From positions 608,318 to 672,317 of the forward strand of contig JAIQDT010001113.1 of the NCBI GenBank assembly GCA_021521415.1: 64,000 bases of DNA. The letters are read 5' to 3'. The position numbers and the translations under genes are program-made. The first letter of the stretch is position 1; each line of letters starts with the position of its first letter. This DNA is from Bidens hawaiensis. Its lineage: Eukaryota; Streptophyta; Magnoliopsida; Asterales; Asteraceae. The notes under the pieces are model-generated. The model was given only the letters and a program-made list of their open reading frames with translations. It made no database searches and was not told where the DNA came from. This document shows positions 36,200-46,041 of the stretch, in pieces.

Positions 36200-37271
36200 T
36201 TATCTAATAAATAATGATTTTGGCTTGTTTTAACATGATCTTACAAAGATTATTATCTCTCGTAGGTTACAGGTTTTAAAAGAGAAAAGGAACGGGTTTT
36301 GGAAGACATAAAAGGCTTTTTGATCAAATCTGGAAAAACCAAGTTGAAGCCCGACCCAAGCTCACTAGTGTAAACCCTTACATGCATTTTATATATTAAA
36401 CATAAAGAAATAAAAAAAAAACCCTAGCACCTCTAAATATTCCCATCGGCAAGTGTGGGAAAAGAAGAAAAAGTTTGTTGATTGTTTGGTCGGCTAGGAG
36501 GGAACATCAAAGATTGTTGGCTGCTTGTTTTAAGAAGACAAGAAACAAATATTTTGTGGTTGGGAATTGATAACACAACATCAACAAAGAACAACTTAAT
36601 ATAAACTCCAAATTGACTTGGAGTCTGATCGCAGCAAGATCTAAAAAAGAAAAAAATAAGGCCAAGGGTTGTGGTGTTGATTGGGACAACCAAGTAGAAG
36701 TCGGGACAGCAGCTCGGGATCGTTTTCCATCATACATCTCAGCCCCCATATGAGAGTATAACACTCATAAACTTTGCTTTCTTGTTTATGTTCATAACTA
36801 TTTTGATTTTGTTCCTGTAACTCCCATCCCCACACATAGAACGAAATCTTCCTCGATGAGAACAAGGGAAGAAAATAAAATAAAAATAAAACTTAAAATT
36901 TTCAATAATAAAATAGAGAACGGGTTACTCCCTGGTTTATATGCAAAATCTTCACCTGCTGTGTATCAATCGAACGACCATATAGCACTTCATCACGGCC
37001 GCAACCTCGAGAGAACCAGTCCTAAAACGCCATCAGAGCTACCATGCGCATAATAATACATGCAATAACTCAAACTCGCTCGCATGTAGCGGCGTACAAA
37101 ACATAAAACAAAAACATAAGAAATAAACATATTTTTGTGTTTTTGTATTTATTTATTTTTTATTATTTTTTTTAACTAATAAAAATGAAATAAATAAAAC
37201 AGATAATAAAGAAAATAACACTCTACAACTCATTCTGTCTCCCGAGTGATGCATCCGACATGTCTAAGTCT
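36200..37271 (-). other. Athila 3' noncoding region, possibly with LTR remnant
   Basis: Read on the minus strand, this follows the integrase stop at about 37272. It is AT-rich, with A/T-runs at 36410-36420 and 37130-37200. tgtgtggggatgggag (minus strand, about 36820-36840) looks like a polypurine tract, so an LTR could lie at roughly 36200-36820, but I saw no matching LTR elsewhere. Short minus-strand ORFs at 36433-36865 overlap in different frames and show no family features. Confidence 0.45.
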
Positions 37272-37422
37272 CGGTGAGTGAGTCAAGGTAGAACACCTCG
37301 AACGTCTGATCAGGAACCGGCTTACCTACGTAGTGCTTCAACCTGTGACCGTTCACCTTAAACTTCCCGCTCTTGTCTTGTATATCAATAGTGCCATACA
37401 GGAATACCTCAGTGACTTTGAA
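37272..37422 (-). pseudogene. Athila integrase C-terminus (separated by Copia insertion)
   Basis: Minus strand FKVTEVFLYGTIDIQDKSGKFKVNGHRLKHYVGKPV is the C-terminal integrase tail. It continues RWSGPF, which ends at 49405 on the far side of the Copia element. The frame stops at a TAG near 37272. The two pieces show where the element was cut. Confidence 0.85.
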
Positions 37423-37845
37423 TGTTGGTGCAATGTGTCAGTAGTTCATTAGTCTTTAGTTTATCATGTCTGTAATCAGTATATTGTTTGTTATGTTTTG
37501 GTTTTGGTGAACTTACTGTTCAGCATTTTGATATAGGCGATGTTAGCCTTATAGCGAAGTTAGGGACAAGTTCGCCTAGGTATGTTAGGTGAAGTTTTCG
37601 TTGCCTATAAAACCTAACTTGGCCGTAGGGTTTAGTAGGCTTTTGGTCATAACTTAAAAAACATTAGGTTTTCTTATGTGTTATGAGCACTGAGTTGCTA
37701 ATAACAACTAAGCATTTTGTTTACGTGTTTGTTCATTGTACGTTTCCGATTCATTCTTTCGTATACACTCGTAATCGCATACATAGGGGATTCTGCACCT
37801 TCTATGTACGAGATACTCCAGTGAAGATCCGGCTGGGAACCTACA
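37423..37845 (+). repeat. Copia 5' LTR (423 bp)
   Basis: Starts tgttggtgcaatg and ends gggaacctaca. It pairs with 48981-49404 throughout with few differences. It contains a GCGAAGTT/AAGTTCGCC inverted pair just upstream of TATAAAA (37606-37612). Confidence 0.95.
37554..37612 (+). promoter_or_regulatory. Copia 5' LTR inverted words and TATA box
   Basis: GCGAAGTT at 37554-37561, aagttcgcc at about 37568-37576, a mutated third word ggtgaagtt at 37588-37596, then TATAAAA at 37606-37612. The 3' LTR keeps the less mutated version (49112-49170). Confidence 0.6.
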
Positions 37846-37847
37846 AT

Positions 37848-37859
37848 TGGTATCAGAGC
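37848..37859 (+). other. Primer binding site, initiator-Met tRNA type
   Basis: tggtatcagagc directly after the 5' LTR (two-base linker), as in the other Copia elements here. Confidence 0.93.
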
Positions 37860-38039
37860 TTTTGCTCCTAATTGTGTGGTTCAGGATTATCACGCGTAAG
37901 ATCCTTCCACGAGGATTTTAGAGTCTCTTACACGTAAAAAACTACCCGTTGTTATCCTTCGCAGCACTCACCGTCCATCCTTTATCCAAAAATCAGACCA
38001 GAAACGAGCAAATTGTGTTTGAAATCAAAGCCCTAAAGT

Positions 38040-38215
38040 TCCAGCTAGCTAAGCGAAGTTGCCATCAAATATTTAGGGTTTACGTGAATAATTAACGAGG
38101 CGAAGTCAACCCATAGCGAATTTGTGGGAGAATTTGTTTTTACTCAACTTCACCCTTAGCGAAGTTAATTTAAAGGTGAAGTTAAATTAATTTTGCCTTC
38201 ACTGTTCACAGAACA
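38040..38215 (+). repeat. Copia leader cluster of GCGAAGTT words
   Basis: Between the primer site and gag: taagcgaagttgcc, gaggcgaagtcaac, atagcgaatttg, caacttcaccc, ttagcgaagttaa, aggtgaagttaaa. These are several exact and decayed copies of the word that also lies in the LTR. Confidence 0.75.
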
Positions 38216-38252
38216 AAAGTTGATTGAATTTCCGTTTTCATTTCGATTGAAC

Positions 38253-40958
38253 ATGACTTCGATAAATATCTCAGATCTGGTAAAGATGGAGGTCCAGGCT
38301 AGTTCAACGACTAAGGCTCCAAAGTTACTTAAAGATACTGACTTTGTTTCCTAGAAAGACAGATTTGAGAAATACATGAAGTACCAGGATGCAAAGATGT
38401 GGGAATGTATTCAGGATGGTTATATTCCTCCAACAATAAAATTTGAAGGACTTGAACAACTAAAGAAATACAATAAGTTGGAGGATGATGATAAGAAGAT
38501 GTATGAAGCAGAAAGTAAAGCTTTAGCTGCCATAACTATGGCACTACCTCAAGATATTTTACATATATTCAGAAAGTATAAGTCCACTATAGAGTTGCGG
38601 GAAGCATTAGAAAATCATTTTGAAGGGAATGTGGGCATTCGAAACTCAAAGACAAAGTTGCTAAAAACTCAATTCTCAGTATTCAAGTACTTTCAAGATG
38701 AATCACTTGATGACATCATCACAAGATACTACCATTTGATGACCGAGTTAACTAACTACTCCCTAAAGTATACTGAGATTGAAATAGTAGAAAAGCTTCT
38801 AGATGCTCTTCCACCCAAATGGGGGATGTACTCTGTGTTGATGAAAGAAGACAAAGAATATGAAAAGTTTGACCTAGAAACAGTAGTCAACAATTTACGT
38901 ACCTATGAACTAAATATGAGAAGAAAGGAGACATTTACTAATCAGGTTCAGGATCCGAGAATGTATGGCGCAAAAGGTTCTCCAAGTTCAAGCTCTAAAG
39001 GAGGCTCCAATGCTTATTACTCTGGTGGCGAAACTAACTCAACTCAAGATGGTCAGGTGATGATGAACATGGATGGAGACTTATGCTTTGTTGCTAGTGG
39101 TAGCATTTCTTAAAAACCACAGTCTGCAGCTTCCAACACTACTACGAATCCTCCAAATTGAATTATTCTAGGATGCCTATGAGTGTGAAGTCTGCTGAAC
39201 AACAATTTGCCCTTTATGCGTCTTTCATTGCTTCATATGAGAACTACATCAAAGGAAAGATAGTAGACCCTACCACATTATATGAGGACTACGATCAAAT
39301 TGATGCTGATGACATGGAGGAGATGGATCTTTAATGGAAGATGGCCATGATCGTGAGAAGGGTGAAAAGGTTCATGAAGAAGACATAAAGAAATTTCGTG
39401 GGGGAGAGACCAGGATTTGAAAAGTCCAAAGTCCGATGTTACAATTGCCAAAAAAATGGACACTTTTCATGAGAATGTACTGATGAAAGAGTTGAAAGGA
39501 GTCAGAATAGGTCAACTCCTCAGAATGGAAATGGAACTGAGACGAAAGCTATGGTTTCTCAACATGAAGGTGGATATAACAGGAAAATTCAGGTAGAAGA
39601 GGTCAGTGAACATGCTAATTTGGTGAACATTGTGTCTGGAAGATATGAAAAAGACGCAATGGATGACTAAGCTTACATGGCTGAGATGAATGACAAACTC
39701 TCAAAGGTATGTTCTGAACCCCAATATGAACAATACTAGAAATTATCTGAACAATTAATTGCTTTAACTGATCAAAATATGAGTTTGGAAAAAGAATTAA
39801 AATGTTTAAAAGAAGAACACCACTATTCTAAACCAAAGGAAAACAATTACTCTGTAAAGATAAAATCTGGTGAAAAAGACATTAGAAGCCTTAAGGCCAC
39901 TCTAGCTGAGAAAATACAAGTAATTGATTTAAGTTATGAGGTAGTGGAAGAAAAGACCAAACTTATAGCTGAAAAAGACAAACAGATAGCTGCTTACCAA
40001 GTAAGAGTGGTGGAACTAAATAGAAAACTTGAACAGTTTAGGAACTCTTCCATGATGCTAAATCATGTCCTAAGTGTTCAAGGTTCTCCGAACAATAAAC
40101 AGGGAATTGGATTCTCTGAGGTTCCACCACCTTTTAATAATAACTATACTTATAATCCTAGTAAACAGCCATCTGTCTGTGATCAGACTGATCAAACCAT
40201 ACCGGGTACCGTAAACTTGGACATATCACCCATTAAGGTTCAGTTAAACAAAACCTACGTTAACCCAGTCAATCTTGAAGAGGTCGACAAGGATATTAAC
40301 AAACCTGTTCAGACAAATTCCTCAATTATTGATCAAGAGTCCCAGTCTAGTAAGCCTGTCAACACTGGTAAAATGAATGATGAAGTTGTGTTACTAAAAA
40401 GGGGGTCGAATGCTACTTTTAGTGAAAAGAAATCATCATTAAACCTATTCTTTCCCCCTATGTGAAACTCAATGTCAGTAAACCAACCTCATCTTCTAAA
40501 GTAACTCTTGAAAAGGATGTTTAGATGACTACAGGTAAATTGAATAAGAGTTGCTTTAGATGTCATAACAAGGGACACATTGCCAGTATTTGTCCCATGA
40601 AAAAGGGAGAAAACTAAGAGTATGAGACCAAACAAAACTGAGAAAAAAACGAAACCTAAAACTGGTGTTAGAACAATTGTCAATTCCACTAACACCAAAC
40701 CTTGGATAAATCCTAGATTTCAAAGAATTCAACCTCGTTTTTTCCCGGTTAACCATAAAACCCGTAACTTGGGCCATTCGAAACTTTTAATACTAGAAAG
40801 GGATTTTTGGCTGGTCTAATAATAGTTCTCTAGAAATCTCCTTTTCAGACCAAATGGCAGGTTTCCTCAAAGGAACTCTAGACAGCCAGCTAGTTGGATG
40901 TCGTTTAACAGGTTTGAACAACCCAAGACCAGGAGGTCTTGGGTCCCCCACTTTTAAT
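38253..40958 (+). pseudogene. gag: Copia gag, broken
   Basis: Nucleocapsid precursor. ATG at 38253 starts MTSINISDLVKMEVQ; a TAG replaces a tryptophan codon near 38352. The long open part 38376-39113 is a UBN2-type Gag core (ALPQDILHIFRKYKSTIELREALENHF, DALPPKWGMYSVLMKED). A first zinc knuckle, CYNCQKNGHFS-stop-EC (about 39440-39480), has its arginine codon changed to TGA. A coiled-coil-like stretch with heptad-style LEKELKCLKEEH lies at 39779-40060, then VPPPFNNNYTYNP. A second zinc knuckle, CFRCHNKGHIASIC, is at about 40556-40596. Two knuckles and a long linker make this Gag longer than the simplest Copia type. Confidence 0.85.
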
Positions 40959-41404
40959 TGTTTTCTTTAAATGTGCAGGAACACTCTGAAAGGACTGTGA
41001 ACAACAGGTGGGTTGTCGACAGTGGCTGTTCTTGGGACATGACGGGTAACAAGAAATTGTTACTTGACTGGAAGGCTGTACAAGGAGGAAGAGTGAGTTT
41101 TGCAGGAGAAAGTGGAGGAAAAATTTCAGGAATCGGTATGGTTACTAACGGAAGGATCAAATTGGAAAGAGTAAATTTTGGGGAAGAATTGAAGCACAAT
41201 CTTCTGAGTGTTTCTCATATTTGTGACAAAGAATACACCGTGCACTTTACAAAGGACGAAGCCTTAGTGCTTTATCCTGGTTTCAAGATCCCAGAAAGTT
41301 GGATTGTCATGAAAGCTCCAAGAGAGAAGAATACCTATGTGATGGACATGAGGTCAACCAAGATGGCAACCGAAGAATCATGTCTTCTGTCTAAAGCAAC
41401 ATAA
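40958..41404 (+). pseudogene. Copia aspartic protease and pre-integrase region
   Basis: Cleaves the polyprotein. RWVVDSGCSWDMTGNK has the catalytic DSG (about 41015), followed by GGKISGIGMVTNGRIKLERV and NLLSVSHICDKEYTVHFT, the usual Copia protease body. The catalytic motif is intact, but stops lie upstream and downstream (41402-41404), so the polyprotein is cut. Confidence 0.88.
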
Positions 41405-42310
41405 TCTGAATTTGAGTTATGGCACCGAATAATGGGACACATCCATCTACGTAAAATGAATTTCATTATCAAGAATAGATTGGTGTTAGGGGTTCCATTG
41501 AAAAGTTTTAACTTTGAAGATAAATGTTTGTCATGCAAGAAAGGTAAACAACACAAGGAGCCACATCACTCCAAGCTGATTAACTCGATAGTCACTCCCT
41601 TGGACCTACTCCACATGGATCTCTTTGGTCCTATACATGTCAAATATTTGGGTGGGACATCTTATTGTTTAGTAGTGACTGATGACTACTCAAGATACTC
41701 GTGGGTGTATTTTTTGAAAGCTAAGGATGAGACAGTTCATTTGGTGATTAACTTGATTACCAAAGTTGAAAACATTATTCGTGGAAAGGTCTAATTTAAC
41801 AAAAGCGATAACGGTACAGAGTTCAAGAATTATCACATGGAAATGTTTTGTCTACAGAATGGCGTCGCTAAGAGAAAGAATAGGATGCTAATTGCAGGAG
41901 TTAGGACCATCCTGGCAGATGCTAAGGTTCCTGTGGTGTTCTGGGTTGAGGCTGTCGCTACAGCTTGCTATATCCTTAATCATGTTTTAATTGTCAAAAG
42001 ATTAAACAAAACTTGTTAGGAATTAATGCATGGTCGAAATCCTAATCTGAAAGGTCTCGAGCCTTTTGGATCCCCATGTTCAATATTAAAGACTAATTCT
42101 AAAATTGGTGAAAAAGCTGAAGAAGGTATTCTTGTTGGATACGTGGTTGGGTCTCCTAACAGAAGAGTATTTAATCTATCGAGCAACAAGGTTGAGGTGG
42201 TCTGTAACACGGACATTACTAGTTACAAGTCACCAAAGCCTAGCATGGGAATAGATGAGGTTTTTGATTATGACAAATTGTTTAAGTCTTTTAATCTCCC
42301 TTCTTATTAG
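41405..42310 (+). pseudogene. Copia integrase, active site damaged
   Basis: The zinc-binding part is WHRIMGHIHLRKMNF ... CLSCKKGK (about 41420-41545). In the core the first aspartate is in LLHMDLFGPI and the second in KSDNGTEFKN, with a TAA just before it (41792-41794). The catalytic glutamate of the usual NGVxERKNR motif is lysine (NGVAKRKNR, about 41857). A TAG at about 42017 follows; the C-terminal part continues MHGRNPNLKGLEPFGSPC ... GILVGYVVGSPNRRVFN to 42310. The loss of the glutamate alone should abolish strand transfer. Confidence 0.9.
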
Positions 42311-43490
42311 TTTGCAGATAAGGAAGAAAGGATGGCCACTCAGATGTTAATTGATGAAGATGTTAATTGATGAAGAAGAGGCCATCACACATAGCTCAAG
42401 TGTTGAAGATAAAAGACCAACCGTGTCCAGTATTGAAGAAAGAACCGCTGTCTCAGATGAAGAAGAGTTCATAAATCCGTTTCATAATCCACATCATACC
42501 AATGAACTCACTTCTAATCTGGGTGAAGACTTGGTAGTTGCCCCTGTCCTAACAGCAAGAATCCACAAGGATCACCCTCTGGAGAATGTGATTGGTAATC
42601 CTTCTAATGGTGTTCATACCAGAGGTAACTTGGAAGAAAACACATGTTTGTATGTGAGCATCAAAGATACTAGTATTATGAACGAATTTTTGTATACATG
42701 CTATATCATTTAAATAGAACAAAAAAACAATCTGATGGCTTTGAAGGATAACTCTTGGGTTGAAGCCATGCAGGAAGAATTGGCTCAGTTTAACAAAATG
42801 AAAGTGTGGCGTTTGGTTGAGAAGCCACATGTTGTGCATGCAATCGACACTAAGTGGGTATTTAAGTGCAAAAGAGATGAGAAAGGGGTAATCGTCCGAA
42901 ACAAGGCTAGACTAGTAGTTAAGGGATTTAATCAACAAGAAGGAATTGACTACAATGAGGTGTTTGCTCATGTAGCCAGGCTGGAGGCAATTCGACTTTT
43001 CTTGGAATTTGCCGCTCACAAAGAAATGAAGATGTTTCAATTAGACATAAAGAGTGAGTTTTCGAATGGAAAGGTAGACGAAGTGGTATATCTCGAGAAA
43101 CCTCTAGGCTTTCTAGATCCGGACTTTCCAGATCATGTGTACAAACTCAGCAAAGCATTATATGGTCTACATCACGCTCCTCGGGCTTGGTATGCATTAC
43201 CTGCTGGAGAATGGGTTTGTGAGAGGAAAGATTGACAATACGCTGTTTGTGAAGTGGAATGGAAAGGATTTTCTTCTTGTCCAGGTCTGTGTGGACTATA
43301 TTATCTTCGGGCCTCAAAGATTTCTATGTGTCGGGATTTTGAAGCGGTCATGAAGAAAAGACTTGAGATGAGTGCCGTGGGTGAACTAACATTCTTTTTG
43401 GGGTTACAAGTGGATCGAAGAAGGACGGGCTTTTTATCCATCAAACCAAATATGTTCATGACAAGCTCAACCGATTCAAGATAGAAGAAA
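42311..43490 (+). pseudogene. Copia reverse transcriptase, frameshifted and catalytically damaged
   Basis: A linker (42351-42713) is acidic and variable. RT begins MALKDNSWVEAMQEELAQF at 42735 and runs through KWVFKCKRDEKG, NKARLVVKGFNQQEGIDYNEVFA, QLDIKSEFSNGKVDEVVYLEKP and KALYGLHHAPRAWY. A frameshift near 43195 moves it to LLENGFVRGKIDNTLFVKW. The palm motif usually reads YVDDIIFG but here reads CVDYIIFG, so one catalytic aspartate is lost. The thumb (FLGLQVDRR) follows in yet another frame at 43254-43484. Confidence 0.9.
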
Positions 43491-44233
43491 GTACTCCGTA
43501 TGATACTCCAATTTGCGTCAACCACAAACTGAGTGCTAATTCTGAAAATGATGAAGATGTAGATCCCACTCAATATCGCACAATAATAGGTTCTTTAATG
43601 TATCTAACGGCTTCTAGACCTGATATTATGTTTGCAGTTTGTGTTTGTGCGCGGTTTTAGGCAAATCCGAAGGAGTCACACATGAAAGGCGTGAAGATGA
43701 TTCTATGGTACCTCAAAGGAAAGCCTAAGCTGGGTCTCTGGTATCCAAAGGGAGGTGAACTGGATCTAGTGGCATACATCGACTCCGATTATGTAGGTTG
43801 TTACCAGAATAGGAAGTCGATTACCGGTGGCTGTCAGTTTCTTGGTGGGAGATTGGTGTCTTGGCAATGCAAGAAGCAGACCTCGGTTGCAATATCCACC
43901 TGTGAAGTAGAGTATATGGCAACATCAAATTGCTGCTCCCAAGTTTTGTGGATACAAAAACAGATGCAAGATTATGGTATGAATTTCACTTATACTCCTA
44001 TTTGCATTGACAATACTGCTGCTATCTCAGTAACTAACAATCCCATAAAACATAGTAAAACTAAACATATTGACATTCGTCATCATTTCATACGGGATTG
44101 TACTGAGAAGAAATTAATCGTGATGGAAAAGGTTGATTCTCTGGATAACTTTGCTGATTGTTTTACAAAAGCTTTTGACCAATCTCGTTTTCAAAACCTT
44201 ATTGAGTTAAATGGGATGATCAATCCCGAGTAA
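43490..44233 (+). pseudogene. Copia RNase H
   Basis: After the thumb (DPTQYRTIIGSLMYLTASRPDIMFAV, 43565-43640, ending in a TAG) an open 183-codon stretch (43682-44233) encodes the RNase H: AYIDSDYVGCYQNRKSITGG, ISTCEVEYMATSNCCSQ, ICIDNTAAISVTNNPIKHSKTKHIDIRHHF and the ADCFTKAFDQSRF tail. The acidic residues in DSD, EVEY and IDN are present. The TAA at 44231-44233 is probably the natural end of pol. Confidence 0.9.
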
Positions 44234-46041
44234 CCGTGTTATTTTATTTAAAAAAAATCACTCTCGCTTGAAATTATGTCTGTTGCTCAATTTTGAAGGA
44301 CATATACTTGTATATGTTTGGTCCTCTTATCTACTTGTAGATTCAAAGGATAGCCATTCACCAAAAAACTGAAAGCATCTGGGGCGATTGTGATGTGTTT
44401 TGTTTTAATTCCTTCGCTGAAAATTATGTCGTTCGCTCTGAGGTTAAGGGACGCACATTTATATTCATATACGTGCTTGGTCCTGTTAACCAACTGTGGA
44501 CATACAGGATTGCCATTACCTGAGAACTAAGAAGTGACCGAGGCGATTGAATTTAAAATTGTTTTTCTGTTTTTTTGGGAAGTGACATAATTATTCAGTC
44601 TTTTAGAAGCTTCAAAGTTTGTTTTAAAATGAAAATCGATTCAAACTTTGTAAAATGATAGGTAAATTGATTCTGTGTGCCTAACGGGTGAAGTTATTAA
44701 GCTTAAAAGACTCTTGAACAGTCATTGATTTGCATGTAGCTTTCCATGATGCGTAAAAGTTGAAGTGATACAAACTAAATACGCTAGATTTATTGTGGAG
44801 AGTCATTTTCAAGAAATGTGCATGTCTCCACATATATCTCTCCGAATGATAGGCAGAAAAGTGATTACCCAGTCATAAACGAGCCCGTTAGTATCTTAAT
44901 CACCAAAAATATTTTGTCATTTTGTAAAAAAGAAAATAAAAAAAATAAAAAAATTGCTTTGTTTGTATAATATTGAGCTGCTATATTCTGTTTTACAAAA
45001 GCTTAGAGGGTCAAACTAGAACTACAAGGGTGGGACATTCAAATAAGTCCTAAACAATTTGAATGAAAGGCATGTAAGTCCGAATGGCTTGTAATTCCAA
45101 CGTTCAACCTTAAAGATTTAAAATATAAGAGGTATCACAGGTCCATAAGTGATGTCCATCTAAACTCTATGCCTAATTGAACCTAACCTGAAACATCGAA
45201 GCAATGATAATCATGCTAAGTCTCTTATACCTGCTTTCAACCTGTTTCTCTATGTCATAATAACGCTGAACATGGATCTTTGTGACAACACCTTAATCAA
45301 TGTGTTTCCATGTTCAGATCTTTTCATAAACGCAATGGTTTTTCTCAAGACTAAAATTTGATCCCGCAAACCTATTTTATACTTCTTTTTAATTTCTTTC
45401 CTTTTAAAACACAAGTTACTTTCTTTCATTTATGGTCTACTAGTTAAACTTTTGTGTCTCACTTTAACTTCGCCTATTACAAGCGAAGTTCTAACTTCGC
45501 CTCTAGGGTTTCCAGAGGGTTTATAACTAACTTTAAGGTCAAAATTGGTCAAACTTGTTTCCTTCACCCTCGGCAAACTTACCCTACGAATCAACCTCCT
45601 CCAAATCCTTTTTTGATTACTTATTAAGGTTCAAAATCTCGTGATGATTCATAATTTATTACTTTTTTGCGTTAATTCTTCTTAGATAGGTTGTTTTTAA
45701 TGATTTTTCGGGAAGAACCTAAATGCCTTTAATACTCTTTCATTGTTCATGATTATGCGAAAACGAGTATGTGTTGACCTTAATCAGCCCTTATGGGACT
45801 TGTGTTGATCATCTGATTGTTATTTTTTGCAACCCGCAAAAGATTTGTGGTTACTGGACTGTTCTTGAGGCGAACTTAAGTTAAGGGTGAAGTTATGCCC
45901 AACTTCTCCTGTCTATCAACTTTGTAGTCTCTCATGCCTTATGACCAACTTCGCTGGAAACTTAATTTCACCTATTAACCTACTGGGCGAAGTTAACTAG
46001 CTGGTTATGCATTTTTCTAACTTAGTTTGTTTACACTGCAG
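44234..46041 (+). other. Copia post-pol spacer with conserved hairpin modules and GGCGAAGTT words
   Basis: Noncoding. Two related modules of ~150 bp follow pol (about 44285-44395 and 44425-44548). Each has a paired stem (first module CATATAC-tt-GTATATG at 44301-44316), then ttggtcct, a ggat-gccatt box and ggcgattg. The same modules occur in the minus-strand copy (59850-60069). Further on, GCGAAGTT/AACTTCGC words appear at about 45467-45510, 45868-45910 and 45940-46000. The spacer ends in ttgtttacactgcag, a good splice acceptor, at 46041. Confidence 0.7.

Larger units (their letters stand above)
32898..36200 (+). mobile_element. Ty1/Copia element, 5' part only (LTR, PBS, gag)
   Basis: A 5' LTR, an initiator-Met primer site, a 5' leader rich in CGTATAAG words and a decayed gag are present. 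Protease, integrase, RT, RNase H and the 3' LTR are missing. Recognisable gag ends near 36110-36200, where the sequence passes into the noncoding 3' region of the Athila element. The element was therefore truncated by deletion or by the other insertion. The Gag design (KLKSYSASSYVLDHIV then YHVVPLP) resembles that of the Copia at 37423, which has GFSEVPPPF at the matching place, so they are relatives. Confidence 0.8.

Noticed and set aside
36433..36865. Three overlapping minus-strand ORFs as a possible host gene
   Set aside because: They lie in three frames with no domain, in sequence that follows the Athila integrase stop. I treat them as 3' noncoding or LTR remnant.
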